Positions 1-11,300 of a stretch of DNA of 64,000 nucleotides are shown in pieces; the first letter of the stretch is position 1; each line of letters starts with the position of its first letter. Under the pieces are notes generated by a model. It was not told the origin of the DNA. It worked only from the letters and a program-made list of their open reading frames with translations, and did not search any database. Origin of the DNA: Apium graveolens (Eukaryota; Streptophyta; Magnoliopsida; Apiales; Apiaceae); assembly GCF_009905375.1 (NCBI RefSeq), contig NC_133648.1, positions 313,413,666 through 313,477,665 of the forward strand, in the 5' to 3' direction. A program made the translations under genes and the position numbers.

Positions 1-1200
1 TTCCTCACTTTCAGAGTCTGAGGTGTCTGTCCAGCTTTTCTGCTTTGTGACAAGAGCCTTGCCTTTGTCACCCTTTACCTTCTTGCAATCAGGAGATATG
101 TGGCATTTCTCACCACAGTTATAACATTTAACATTGGTGTAATCTCCTCTGTCAGACTTTCCTCCTCTGCCTTCAGATCTTCTGAAATTCTTCTTATCAG
201 AACTTATGCCTTTCCTGGAAAACTTCTTTCCCTTCCTGAACTTCCTGTATGCAATCTTTGTGATTTCTTTCACCATAAGAGCACACAGCTTCATCATCTC
301 CTCATCAGCATCAGTCTCAGGCAAGCTTTCAGAATCTGAGTCATCATCACTTTCAGAACTTGATGACTCAGTTTCAGACTTTATGACAAGAGCTTTACCC
401 TTGTCTTTCCTTGAGGAAGCTGCTTTGGGGAATTCTTCTTCAGCCTTAAGAGCAACTGTCCTTGACTTTCCTCCTTTCCTCTTGCTTCTTTGTTCCATCT
501 CAAGCTCATGAGTCTTGAGCATTCCATAGATTTCGTCAAGAGTTGTTTCATCAAGATTATAGTTGTCTCTTATTGTCGTTGCCTTCAAATCCCAGCATTC
601 AGGAAGAGCTAACAGGAACTTAAGGTTTGAATCTTCAAGATCATACTCTTTATCAACCAATGACAAATCATTCAAAAGTTTGACAAATCTATCATATAAA
701 TCATTCAATGACTCATTAGTCTTTGAGTCAAAGTGTTCATACTTTTGGGTGAGTATTGTCTTCCTGTTCTTCTTAATTGTGTCAGTTCCCTGACACCTTG
801 TTTCCAAAGCATCCCATATCTCCTTAGCAGTCTTGCAGTTGATTACCCTGTTTGACATTACATTATCAATGGCACTATGCAGTAAGTGTCGTACCTTGGC
901 ATCCTTAGCAATTGATGCTATATCTTCAGCAGTATAATCACTCTTCTCCTTTGGTACGGTCTTTGCTGCTTCACCTGCAACTGCAACAGCGAGCTTAGTT
1001 GGTTTGTGAGGCCCTTCCTTGATTCTATCAAGGTATTCTGGATCTGTTGCTTCCAGGAACATGGTCATCCTTACCTTCCATATGGGATATTCAGATGGTC
1101 TCGATATGGGAACCCTGATAGTCCCATACCGACTTTGAATTTGTAGCTTTGGAGTTTCTTCAGTTTTGGTAGGCTTAGTTGGAGTTTCTGTGTCAGACAT
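1..1200 (-). CDS. Copia gag polyprotein, N-terminal 400 codons (runs off left edge)
   Basis: This is the capsid/nucleocapsid precursor of a Ty1/Copia element. The ATG at 1198-1200 opens with MSDTETPTKPTK, and the frame has no stop down to base 1. The protein matches residue for residue, with scattered substitutions, the gag at 17859-20195. An N-terminal capsid-like region is followed by a Ser/Asp/Glu-rich stretch and a CX2CX4HX4C zinc knuckle (CYNCGEKCHISPDC, encoded near 95-130). The PBS and 5' LTR lie just upstream (1243-1871), so this is the 5' end of a minus-strand element whose body lies outside the window. Seen: start, open frame, knuckle. Inferred: the rest of the element continues to the left. 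Confidence 0.9.
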   Translation of the reverse strand, partial: MSDTETPTKPTKTEETPKLQIQSRYGTIRVPISRPSEYPIWKVRMTMFLEATDPEYLDRIKEGPHKPTKLAVAVAGEAAKTVPKEKSDYTAEDIASIAKDAKVRHLLHSAIDNVMSNRVINCKTAKEIWDALETRCQGTDTIKKNRKTILTQKYEHFDSKTNESLNDLYDRFVKLLNDLSLVDKEYDLEDSNLKFLLALPECWDLKATTIRDNYNLDETTLDEIYGMLKTHELEMEQRSKRKGGKSRTVALKAEEEFPKAASSRKDKGKALVIKSETESSSSESDDDSDSESLPETDADEEMMKLCALMVKEITKIAYRKFRKGKKFSRKGISSDKKNFRRSEGRGGKSDRGDYTNVKCYNCGEKCHISPDCKKVKGDKGKALVTKQKSWTDTSDSESEE

Positions 1201-1242
1201 GATTGTGTTTGGATCTTTAACTGTATGTGTGTTAACAGATTG

Positions 1243-1254
1243 GCTCTGATACCA
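1243..1254 (-). other. Primer binding site (initiator tRNA-Met type)
   Basis: On the minus strand the bases read TGGTATCAGAGC, the usual plant LTR-retrotransposon primer site complementary to the 3' end of initiator tRNA-Met. It lies two bases inside the LTR end at 1257, as expected for the 5' LTR of a minus-strand element. Confidence 0.9.
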
Positions 1255-1256
1255 CT

Positions 1257-1871
1257 TGTTAGGTCACACACACACTGTAGAGGGGGTGAATACAGTGTAT
1301 AATACAATCAAATCGAACTTTAATATATTAAGTAACAGAAAGCAAACTTTATTGAAACAATAAACTCTGTTACAGTATGGAACTGTTACCTCTCAGTGAT
1401 GAACAAATATCACGAGAGCTGCTAGGGTTACAATGAATAAACTTCTCGAATATATGATAACACTTATAGTGTAAACCCTATGTCTGTGTTTATATACTAC
1501 ACAGTTACAAGATAATCACTAATTGATATGGAATATAATTCTGCTTCTTAAAATATATCAATCAGATATCTTTTCTTCCAAGTATTCCATTCTTCACGGA
1601 ATTCCTTCTTCATGCATATCTCTTCTTATGTTTATCTCGATCTTCTTTCCTTTAATCAGCCACTGTCCTTCTCTGATCATCCTTCAGCACTTAAGTTCTG
1701 ATATCTAACTTCTGATGATTATCTCCTGATAATATAAGTACTGATATCCTTAAGTCCTGACTTTCAGTATAAGTACTGATCAACAGTTAAGTACTGATTT
1801 GTCCTGTTAAGTAAGATCTGAAATCTAAACATAAATTATATTAGCCAGGACATTATCAAATATATCTAACA
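1257..1871 (-). repeat. 5' LTR of the left-edge Copia element (615 bp)
   Basis: On the minus strand this starts TGTTAGATATATTTG and ends GACCTAACA. It is nearly the same as the LTRs at 7568-8180 and 20252-20864. A TATATAAA-type box lies at 1489-1496 (minus strand). The U3 part (about 1690-1850) carries several copies of the AAGTACTGAT/AAGTTCTGAT motif. Its outer edge at 1871/1872 cuts directly into the ORF of another element, so this copy is a nested insertion. Confidence 0.92.
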
Positions 1872-3240
1872 GTTTCTTATCAAGAAGAGCTGAAGCTACA
1901 AGTCATAGAACAAGTTCTAATACTGGAAAAAGAATTAGCTCTGATACTAGTAAAAGGATAAGTTCTGATGAACTTTTGGATCTTGATGAAGAAATTTCAA
2001 GACAGTTATTTCTGAAGGAAAATCCAGGAATGGACTTTGAGAGTCCGATGGAAGAAGAAGCTAGACTTAAGTCAGAAAAAGTCAATTCTAAATCTAAAGC
2101 TTCCGTTGGTAAAAAGAAACTTCCTAAGGCCAAAGGCATTGTGATAAGAGAAAGGACAAATGTTGAGACAACCAAGGCTAAATCATAATTGCAGATAGAT
2201 CCAAGGTCCAAAGGCAAAGAAAAAGTTGGTGAACCTATAAAGGTTTATGTGCCTCCTGTGGATGAAGAAATTACTGTTGAAGATGCTGATCTTACTCTGA
2301 CTTCAAGGAAGATTTCTAAGACAACCTCTGACATGGCTCAAGTTGTTCAGAGTCAAGATATAGTTAGTTCTGATATTACAAAGAAGCAAGTAACCTCTGA
2401 CATAGCTCAAGTTGACTTGATATCAGAAGATAAGAAAAAGGAAACATCTGACATTGCTCATGTTAAACCTTCAAAGATACTCCTACTAGGATTCACCAAA
2501 GCCAAACAGACTCAACCTTGAAGTCTCGTTTTGAAGCAAGAGTGGTTACTGGAAAGGAAGCAAGAGATAAATCTGGATTGGGTAGTGCTGATGAAAGAAG
2601 AGTACCGAACATAACCAATGATCCGACTTCCTTAAGTGAACCAGGTATTGGAGCAACTCCTGAAAGATTGAATCAACTAGAATCTGTACAGATGGTTTAC
2701 CATACCTATTTGAAAGAACACATCTTGTTATACTTTATGACAGATGGTAGGGTTTATCATATAAGGGAAAATGCTATTCCACTGAAGTATTTTGAAGAAT
2801 TGGAACATGTATTATTCTTACTTCAAGTGAATGACAGAATAACAGAAAGTGCTGCAAACTATTTGAAGAATCAAATTCAGAAACAGAAAAGGCTTTATTC
2901 TGTAAAGTCTGACAGCACATATCTTCCAAAGTACAGAGATCACAAGGGTGATATTGTTGAGATGAAGCCTAACTCTGTTAAAATTATAACTACCTTTCTG
3001 GGTTACAAGGCTGTAGAATTCAATCTTGAGTCTGACAAGGCGTATTTGATCAGACTGGATCAGAACATAATGAAAGCTAGAATTAATGATCTCAGGGCTG
3101 CTATCTTCCAAACTGGTGAAGATTCTGCAGAACTTAAAGATGCTAAAAGGAGGATGATTGATGAACTCAGATATGCTGAGAGATGTTTGTTAAAGAACTA
3201 TCTCAGAACAACTTTTGACATCAGAGAGATCAGAAAGTGA
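1872..3240 (+). pseudogene. 3' part of the extra (post-pol) ORF of a plus-strand Copia element
   Basis: This is the C-terminal part of the long extra ORF also found at 8389-12102. It runs from a Ser-rich KRISSDEL block through a conserved C-terminal domain (ERLNQLESVQMVYH, YFEELEHVLFLLQV) to the stop at 3238-3240 (REIRK-stop). The 5' part was cut off by the Copia insertion ending at 1871. Two lesions are visible. A TAA at 2186-2188 stands where the relative has CAA. A short deletion near 2518 shifts the frame, and the second frame then stays open to the end. It has no recognised catalytic motif. Because the C-terminus is complete here, this copy shows that the 8518 stop in the relative is premature. 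Confidence 0.85.
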
Positions 3241-3388
3241 AGCCAAGTCAAGATCTACAACTGCTCAAATTCTGATATGTATACAGACTGAAGTTGTAGT
3301 TATCTAGTCAAATTCTCATGCATTTGTACTTAATGTTTTTAACATCATCAAATATCTGTTAAACTTGTATATTATTCTAATTTACAAG

Positions 3389-3399
3389 TTGGGGGAGAT
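3389..3399 (+). other. Polypurine tract of the plus-strand Copia element
   Basis: TTGGGGGAGAT lies immediately before the LTR start TGTTAG at 3400. It is the plus-strand priming site of the element whose 3' LTR follows. The same tract borders the LTR at 8180 in reverse. Confidence 0.85.
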
Positions 3400-4007
3400 T
3401 GTTAGATATATTTGATAATGTCATGACTAATATGATTTATGTTTAGTTTTCAGATCTTACTTAAACAGGACAAATCAGTACTTAACTGAAATCAGCACTT
3501 ATACTGAAGTCAGAACTTAAGTTATCAGTACTTAAGGTTCAGGAGATATTTATCAGAAGATAATATCAGGACTTAAAGGAAATGTTCAGATAAGGAAGGC
3601 GGCTGATTGAAAGGAAAAGAAGATCAAGACAAACGTAAGAAGAGATATGCATAAAGAAGGAATTCTATGAAGAATAAAATACTTGGAAGAAAAGATATCT
3701 GATTGATATATTTTAGGAAGCACAATTATATTCCATATCAATTATTGATTATCTTGTAACTGTGTAGTCTATAAACACAGACATAGGGTTTACACTATAA
3801 GTGTTATCGTTATCGAGAATATTATTCATTGTAACCTTAGCAGCTCTCGTGATATTTGTTCATCACTGAGAGAGGACAGTTCCATACTGTAACAGAGTTT
3901 ATTGCTTTGAATAAAGTTTGTTTTCTGTTACTTGTGTTATTAGAATTCGATTTGATTGTGCTATACACTGTATTCACCCCCCCCTCTACAGTGTGTGCGA
4001 CCTAACA
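3400..4007 (+). repeat. 3' LTR of the plus-strand Copia element (608 bp)
   Basis: It begins TGTTAGATATATTTG and ends GACCTAACA, the same family as the LTRs at 1257, 7568 and 20252 but in the opposite orientation. Near 3440-3600 the motif TCAGAACTTA/TCAGTACTTA recurs several times. The outer edge enters an unrelated LTR (4008-4752), so this element was itself inserted into an older one. Its 5' half is not in the window. Confidence 0.9.
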
Positions 4008-4752
4008 ATTGGCTTATCGAGATCTCTAATACTCCATTGTAAATTTGACTTGTAGAGGTCTCCGAGTTCTCTATAAGAGAATTTGGCTTGTCGAGATCTC
4101 TAGTCTTCATATCTTCACTTTGACTTATCGATATCTCTGAGTTCTCTAGTGGTTTATTGACTTATCGATAACTCAGAGTTCTCTAGTCAAATTTGACTTG
4201 TCGATAACTCAGAGTTCTCTAGTGAATTTTTGCTTATAGATATCTCTGAGTTCTCTAGTGGAATTTGACTTATCGATAACTCAGAGTTCTCTAATGAATG
4301 TTGACTTGTCGATAACTCTGAGTTTTATAGTGAAGAAATGACTCGTCGATATCTCCAATCTTCATGTCTTCAATTTGGCTTGTCGATATCTTCGAGTTCT
4401 CTATTAGCTTTCCTGACTTCTCGATGAGTCATTTGGAGTTCTCGAATGACTTCTCTATCACATTAAATCTGTGACTTGTAGAGATCTTGACTAAGGAGAT
4501 TTTTCCCAAAACAGATTTATTCAACTCCAAGTTTTTTCATAATTCTTCTGATGCATGATCTTCTTGATCTTTTTCCAGATAGAATTCTTAGGCTTGATAC
4601 TGTTTAAAAGAAAAAGATTTCAGTCTTCTCTTTGAAATTTTTACAGACTTTAATGTTGCAATACAAAATGCAAACTAAGATTACGATACAACTTACTTAG
4701 AGTTGTCAGTTTGACTTCGTCTTGTTAAAGTACAGGCATGTCTTGCACAACA
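4008..4752 (-). repeat. LTR remnant of the second Copia family
   Basis: This matches the LTR at about 46229-47533: the same run of CTTATCGA(T/G)A(T/A)CTC and GAGTTCTCTA units, the same downstream block and the same terminus (GCACAACA at 4752). No polypurine tract follows 4752, so that edge is the outer LTR end; this is a solo LTR or an outer 5' LTR. The left half was displaced by the plus-strand element that ends at 4007. Confidence 0.8.
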
Positions 4753-5335
4753 CTTCTTAATGTGAGTTTTCTGCAGATTTTTATGCTATAAACAACCAAA
4801 ATTCATGTACCTTATTTCTGGCAAGTTTTGCCTTTTTGATGCCTTGAGCCCCATGTATCCCCTCACAGTGTCTTTAGTATTAAATGATATCCTCGAGAGT
4901 AGGGAGAGTTCGTAAATTAATTAACCAAGTGTTTGTTGACTCGGCCTTAACTCATAGCAAGTTGACTATCTTCAATCCTCTTTATCGAACAATTTAGACA
5001 ACTGTCCAAGGTAGGAGATTGCCATTCGAGCATTAGTCTGATCATAATCCTTGGTCATAAAACAAGAATATTGTAGTTAGAATATATGTGATTGATAGTG
5101 ACAATCTTAAGACTTTTTCTTTTTCGAGAATATTGTAGCAATCCAATGTAGCATTAATGCACACACATAATTTGACAAACGAATTTTCACAAAATAACAT
5201 GGCCATAACTTTATAGGCACTAGAGATATTTTCATGTTAAATTTTGTCATAATCTCGATATTAAATATCAAGTAAGTATATGACAATCTCATATTAATGT
5301 TAACATATAGAGCATTGGGTCAACACAAGGTAGAC
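4753..5335. other. Unannotated spacer
   Basis: AT-rich DNA with no ORF above background, no recognisable repeat and no RNA gene that I can see. The last eight bases before the next element (5328-5335, AGGTAGAC) are its target-site duplication. Confidence 0.5.
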
Positions 5336-5883
5336 TAGGGCTGAGCAAAACCGAACCGAAACCGAAAAACTGAACCGAACCGTGCTAATTCGGTTCGGTT
5401 CGGTCCTAATTTTTTCAGAAATTCGGTCTATTCAGTCCGGACCGAATAGACCGATTTTAAAATTTGGTTCGGTTCGGTTCTTTTCACAAATATTTCGGTC
5501 CAGACCAAATAGACCGAATAGACCAAATCATAAATACTATAATTTTGTATTATATATATTTTACATATATCTTAAAAATTATAATCAAAATTTTTAATTT
5601 GTAATTATATTTATGGAGTATTAGAACTCTACATATCACATTACTTTAATTATATTTTAAAATTTATAATTTGTGACTTAATTTATAATGCAATTTTATT
5701 TTTGAAAAAAAATTCGGTTTATTCGGTCCAAAACCGGACCGAACCGAATTATTTCGGTTCGGTTCGGTCCGGTCCATAATATAACTTCGGTCCGGTTCGG
5801 TCAAAGAAAAAATGACTATTCGGTTTTTCGGTCTATTCGGTTCGGTCCGGTTTTGGACCGAACCGACCGCATGCTCAGCCCTA
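5336..5883. mobile_element. hAT-type MITE (548 bp)
   Basis: The termini are TAGGGCTGAGCA and TGCTCAGCCCTA, perfect inverted repeats. They are flanked by a perfect 8-bp target-site duplication AGGTAGAC (5328-5335 and 5884-5891), the hAT signature. The interior is built from inverted CCGAACCGAA/TTCGGTTCGG units on both arms with an AT-rich middle, so the whole could fold into a long hairpin. It carries no transposase and is non-autonomous. The short plus-strand ORF inside (5382-5597) just translates the CGGTTCGGT repeats. Confidence 0.92.
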
Positions 5884-5891
5884 AGGTAGAC

Positions 5892-6409
5892 AACTTAAGT
5901 ACTATAATTGCCTTACCACTTAGTTATTCATATAATATCATAAAACATACAAATTGAACGTGCTAACTGAATATATGTATGGACTATTAGTATGCTCACA
6001 TGTTCTGTGTAACAATTACAAAAATTTTAAAAATAGAATGTTTCTTATCTAAAATTTCTTCTGACAGCACACGTGCATAACAAAACATGAATTGTTGTCA
6101 AATTACATATGAATAAGAAAAGTTAGAGGTTGATTAACTTAGCTTTTCTTCTAAATTGATTACACTGAGTCATATTCGGCTTATTTCTAATCGGCCTGCT
6201 CGATGTTGGTTGTAACTTTTTGCCATATTTTTTATTGTTGCTCCTCTTTTGTTGTAGCTTCATTAACGAATTTTAGGCTTCCAGTGAGCATTCATCCCTC
6301 TTCAACGCCACTAGATTTCAGTCGTTGGAGTCAAAACCATTATCTTTTACACAATCATAACAGGAGTCATGATGATCGTTCGGATTTTGGATTAAGCTTA
6401 CTGTACGTT
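5892..6409. other. Spacer and remnant leader of a Gypsy element
   Basis: No gene is visible. The last 200 bases or so (about 6180-6409) lie on the internal side of the PBS described next and are probably what is left of its 5' leader, but no gag can be read. Confidence 0.45.
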
Positions 6410-6426
6410 CCCACAGACGGCGCCAA
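6410..6426 (-). other. Gypsy primer binding site
   Basis: On the minus strand the bases read TTGGCGCCGTCTGTGGG, the site typical of Tat/Athila-type Ty3/Gypsy elements. It directly abuts the LTR end at 6427. Seen: motif and position. Inferred: lineage. Confidence 0.8.
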
Positions 6427-6837
6427 TGTTATGATCAAATTTCTGATGCTGGTAGAACGTCCTTCGGTCATGTGGAGCGTCCTTCGGTCAGAACTGCAAG
6501 GAGAAGAATGTGAGAGTCTGTCCCCCGATTTATCTCTGGTATGAGAATCAGTAATCGGTCTTTCATGAGTAAGATGGAACATACAAGTGCTATGATTGTA
6601 CCAAAAATAGTATATGCCATTTTCGTCAAAATTGTGTATATGATTATGTGTATATAGTCATGTATTTATCAAAATTGGGTATATATGCTTCATCCGTTAT
6701 ACTTGGGAGGAAGATGAAGGTTGAAAGGGGTTATGTTTCTTTGATTTATTTTTCTAATGGTCGGCCTATGGTTGCCTAATGGGCCTTCAGCTACTGGGCC
6801 TCATAAATCGGGCCATTACCACTAACAGCCTTAAAGC
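6427..6837 (-). repeat. Gypsy 5' LTR remnant (about 411 bp)
   Basis: It starts TGTTATGATC next to the PBS and most likely ends CACTAACA at 6837. It contains a short direct repeat (CGTCCTTCGGTCA, twice near 6460-6492). No second LTR and no coding region of this element is present, so it is a truncated 5' end or the remains of a TRIM-like element. The right boundary rests only on the TG...CA rule and is less certain than the left. Confidence 0.65.
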
Positions 6838-6856
6838 AACTCCAACAAGTTAGCTA

Positions 6857-7107
6857 CTCCCTCTGTCCCTCCCAATTGTTATCGTTTATGAGAGAGTGTC
6901 CGACACGCATTTTAAGATATATAGAAAGTATAGTTCTATAACTTTTTTTAAAAAAATTTCTTTTTCTGAATAAAAATAGAATGTTTAAACTTTCATTCAA
7001 AAAATAATTTTTTTTAAAAAAAGTTAAAGAACTATATTTCTCTTCATGTTAAAATGTGTGCCGGACACTCTCCCAGAAATGATAACAATTGAGAGGGACG
7101 AAGAGAG
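6857..7107. mobile_element. Stowaway-type (Tc1/Mariner) MITE (251 bp)
   Basis: The 5' terminus CTCCCTCTGTCCCTCC pairs with GGAGGGAC-like sequence at the 3' end (GAGAGGGACGAAGAGAG). A TA dinucleotide flanks both ends (6855-6856 and 7108-7109). The arms are complementary over most of their length, including the poly-A/poly-T blocks. No coding capacity. Confidence 0.9.
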
Positions 7108-7567
7108 TATTTAAGATCCTAAACTAAAATTTAAAATATTTTGTATATAAAATAGAGCTCCAACAAAATCGTAATAATTTCCTAAAAAGTTAGCATCCTC
7201 CCCTCGTGTCTTATTTATAAGTAATCATTAGTGATTCATTTCTTTCACTTCTAATAATAAAAAATTTATATCTATCTCCTTCTCCATATCAAATACATAA
7301 ATAGGAATTAAATATAATAATAAAATATTACTAGGATATACACTTATAAATAGGGATGGACATTTCCCCCGCCCCGCCCTGATCAGATCCCCGCCCCCGA
7401 ACGGGGCGGGAAATTAGAAATTGTTTTTGGGTACGGGGCGGAGATCAGGGAGATATGTGTGAAAAATTCGGGAATCGGGGCGGGGTTGGGGATTAGTATC
7501 TCCCCGCCCCGATTCCCGACCCCGAATCGTATTTTAATAATAATAATATTATATATATAAATACCTC

Positions 7568-8180
7568 TGTTAGGTCACACACACACTGTAGAGGGGGTGA
7601 ATACAGTGTATAGTACACTCAAATCGAACTTTAAGAACTTAAGTAACAGAAAACAAACTTTATTGAAACAATAAACTCTGTTACAGTATGGAACTGTTAC
7701 CTCTCAGTGATGAACAAATATCACGAGAGCTGCTAGGGTTACAATGAATAATAACTTCGATTAAGATAACACTTATAGTGTAAACCCTATGTCTGTGTTT
7801 ATATACTACACAGTTACAAGATAATCGCTAATTGATATGGAATATAATTATGCTTCCTAAAATATATCAATCAGATATCTTTTCTTCCAAGTATTCCATT
7901 CTTCACGGAATTCCTTCTTCATGCATATCTCTTCTTATGTTTATCTCAATCTTCTTTCCTTTAATCAGCTACTGTCCTTATCTGATTATCCTTCAGCACT
8001 TAAGTTCTGATATCTATCTTCTGATGATTATCTCCTGATAACATACGTACTGATATCCTTAAGTCCTGATTTCCAGTATAAGTACTGATCAATAGTTAAG
8101 TACTGATTTATCCTGTTCAGTAAGATCTGAAAGCTAAATATAAAACATATTAGCCATGACATTATCAAATATATCTAACA
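7568..8180 (-). repeat. 3' LTR of the complete Copia element
   Basis: 613 bp, TGTTAG...CTAACA on the minus strand. A TATATAAA-type box lies at 7798-7805. The U3 part (about 7990-8150) carries repeated AAGTACTGAT/AAGTTCTGAT units. It differs from the 5' LTR at about five positions. Confidence 0.93.
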
Positions 8181-8193
8181 ATCTCCCCCAACT
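8181..8193 (-). other. Polypurine tract
   Basis: The minus strand reads TTGGGGGAGAT directly before the 3' LTR start at 8180, the expected plus-strand primer of the element. Confidence 0.85.
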
Positions 8194-8388
8194 TGTAAAT
8201 TAACATAATATACAAGTTTAACAGATATTTGATGATGTCAAAAACATTAAGTACAAATGCATGAGAATTAGACTAGATAACTACAACTTACAGTCCTTAA
8301 AGTTTTTACCAATTTCAACTTCTGATAACAACTTCAGTCTGTATAAATATCAGAATTTAAGCAGTTGTAGATCTTCGACTTGGCTTCT

Positions 8389-11300
8389 TCATTTTCTGAT
8401 CTCTCTGATGTCAGAAGTTGTTCTGAGATAGTTCTTCAACAAACATTTCTCAGCATATCTTAGTTCATCAATCATTCTCCTTTTAACATCTTTAAGCTCT
8501 GCAGTATCTTCACCAGTTTAAAAGATTGCAGCTCTGAGATCATTGATCTTTGCTTTTCTCAACTCCTGATCTAGTCTTATAACATAAGCTTTGTAGGACT
8601 CTAGATTGAATTCAAGTCCCTTAATACCAAGATACGTTCTGATCTGTGCAGTATTAGGCTTCATATCAACAATATCACCATTGTGATCTCTGTACTTTGG
8701 AACATATATGCTGTCAGACTTAACAGAATAAAGCCTTTTCTGTCTCTGAATCTGTTCTTTTAAGTAGTTTGCAGCAGTCTCTGTTATTCTGTCATCCACT
8801 TGAAGTAAGAAAAGTACATGCTCCAATTCTTCAAAATACTTCAATGGAATGGCATTTTGTCTTATATGATAAACCCTACCATCTGTCATGAAATATAACA
8901 TGATGTATTCTTTCAAGTAGATATGGTAAACCATCTGTACAGATTCCAGTTGATTCAATCTCTCAGGAGTTGCTCCAATACCTGGTTCACTCAAGGAAGT
9001 TGGATCATTGGTAGTGTTGTGTACTCTTCTTTCATCAGCACTTCCCAATCCAGTTTTATCTCTAGCTTCCTTTCCAGTAACTACTCTTGCTTCAAAACCA
9101 CTTACAGTAGTCTTCAAAGATTGAGTCTGTTTTGCTTTAGTGAATCCTGGTAGGAGTGTCTTTGATCTATTTTCTGATATCAAGTTAACTTGAGCTCTGT
9201 CAGAGGTTACTTGCTTCTTTTGAATATCAGAACTTACAATTTCTTGACTCTGAACAACTTGAGCCATGTCAGAGGTTGTTTTAAGAACTTTTCTTGAAGT
9301 CAGAGCAAGATCATCTTTTTCATCAGCAATTTCTTCTTTCTCAGGAGGTACATAAGCCTTGACAGGTTCACCAACCTTTTCTTTACCCTTGGATCTTGGA
9401 TTTATCTGTGGTTGTGATCTAGCCAATGTTGCTTCCGTATGTGTCCTTTCTTTGATCACAATGCCTTTGAGTTTTGGAAGTGACTTATTACCAGAAGCTT
9501 CAGATTTAGATGTGACTTTTTCTGATTTAAGTCTGGCTTCTTCTTCCTTTAAACTTTCCAAGTCCATTCCTGGATTTTCTTGAAGAAATAACTGTCTTGA
9601 CATTTCTTCATCAAGATCTAGAAGTTCATCAGAACTTATCCTTTTACCAGCAGCAGAACTTATTCTTTTCCCAGTATCAGAACTGGTCCTGTGACTAGCT
9701 TGTCTTGATGTAAACCTTCTACCTTGACTATGACCGCTACCCATTCCAGAGTATCCTTGATCATCATTTCCATCATCCTTTCCTTGCAGTGTCTTGTTAG
9801 TTTTGCATTTGGACTTAATTACCTTCTCCCCCTTTTTGGCATCAGCAGATAGTAAAAGAGAGATAAGTAATTCCATTGAGGATTGGATTTCAGTAAGTTG
9901 AGATTGCTGAGAAGCTTGATTTGTCAGAATGTCATCAATCTGAGCTTGTTGTTTCTCTTGAGTTTTCTCAATATAAGCAATCCTGTCAATGGTAGGTTGA
10001 AAGAACTTTTTCTTATCAATTTTCCAAACTTGTTCTTGTTTGATAAAGTTCTCCTGAATCTTGTGTAGCTCTGCATGAGTAATTGAATGAAGACCTTGTA
10101 GATGTTTAGTACTCAATGCAGTGACTCTAAGCTGGGTTTTAAAATCATCAGAATTTAACATTTCATCAGCTTTAGTCAAGTGCTCAGCAAGATGTAATGC
10201 ATTTGGAACACATGAAACTGAGTTCCATTCCTTAGTCCACTCCTGACCGGCAGGAGTTTCACTCCAAGGTACTGGTGTATCCCTGATAACAAACTCCTTT
10301 ACCAGTTCAGACTTAGGAAGAGTCGGTTGAGGAGTATGTCCTGAAGGACCTGCTTCATCAGCATCTACAGTTGGAGCAGCTTCACCAGTATCTCCAGCAT
10401 TTGCAGCATCAGAACTCAAAGAATCAGTATCTTCTGATAAGACAACAGTGTGAGTAGCAATGGAGGCTTCAGCATCCTCTAATTGCTGATCTGATACTAA
10501 GTTCTGATCAATAGCCAAATCCTGATGCTCACCTAAAGTCTTATCATCAGCATCTTGATGCAGAGAAGGTGTTGTTGATAACTCTGGAGTTTGAACAGCA
10601 TCAATAACAGGTGTTTTGAAAGGATTATTTGTTGTTGGAGCTTCTAATAGAAGTACTTCAGACACAACTAAGTGTTGATCAGCAATATCAGCACTTGTGT
10701 CTGGATTACCAAGAGACACAGATGGTGAATTAGCCTTGTCAGATACAGCTTCCTGAGATGGAGTTGATGGAGAAGAAGTGACTGGAGCAAATTCCTTATC
10801 TTGTGAGATCAAAGATTCCTGATCCCCTTCCTTAGCTGCTTCCTCTTCATCATCTGAAACTGGCCTTTGTGCCCTCTGTTTCTTGTACTTCTTGGTTGAT
10901 TTGGATTCCTTGGGAGTTTCAGGAACTATCATTCGTCTAAGCCTTTTGAGAAGCTTGGAACCCCCAATATCAGAATCCTTCTGAGAAGTTGCTTTCTCAG
11001 CTTTATTTACCACAGGTTCTGAAGAAGGAATCTGTTCCTCAGAATCTGATTCATCTCTCAAAGTAATCCTCCTCCTCTTTTGAGGTGTTTGAGGAACAGT
11101 CTTTATTCTCTTTGGCTTAGAGGATGTAGGCTTCACAGTAGGTGCTGAAGAAGAAGGTTGAGCAGTCTGTGAAGTGGAGAGATAGGATTTGAGATAAGTT
11201 CTGAGGGTAGGCTGAGATATACCATGAGTGGTAGGGACTGAAAATGATGAATTTTGGTTATGGTGAGTTGGTTGAATATTGGAGTAAACAGATTGGTAAG

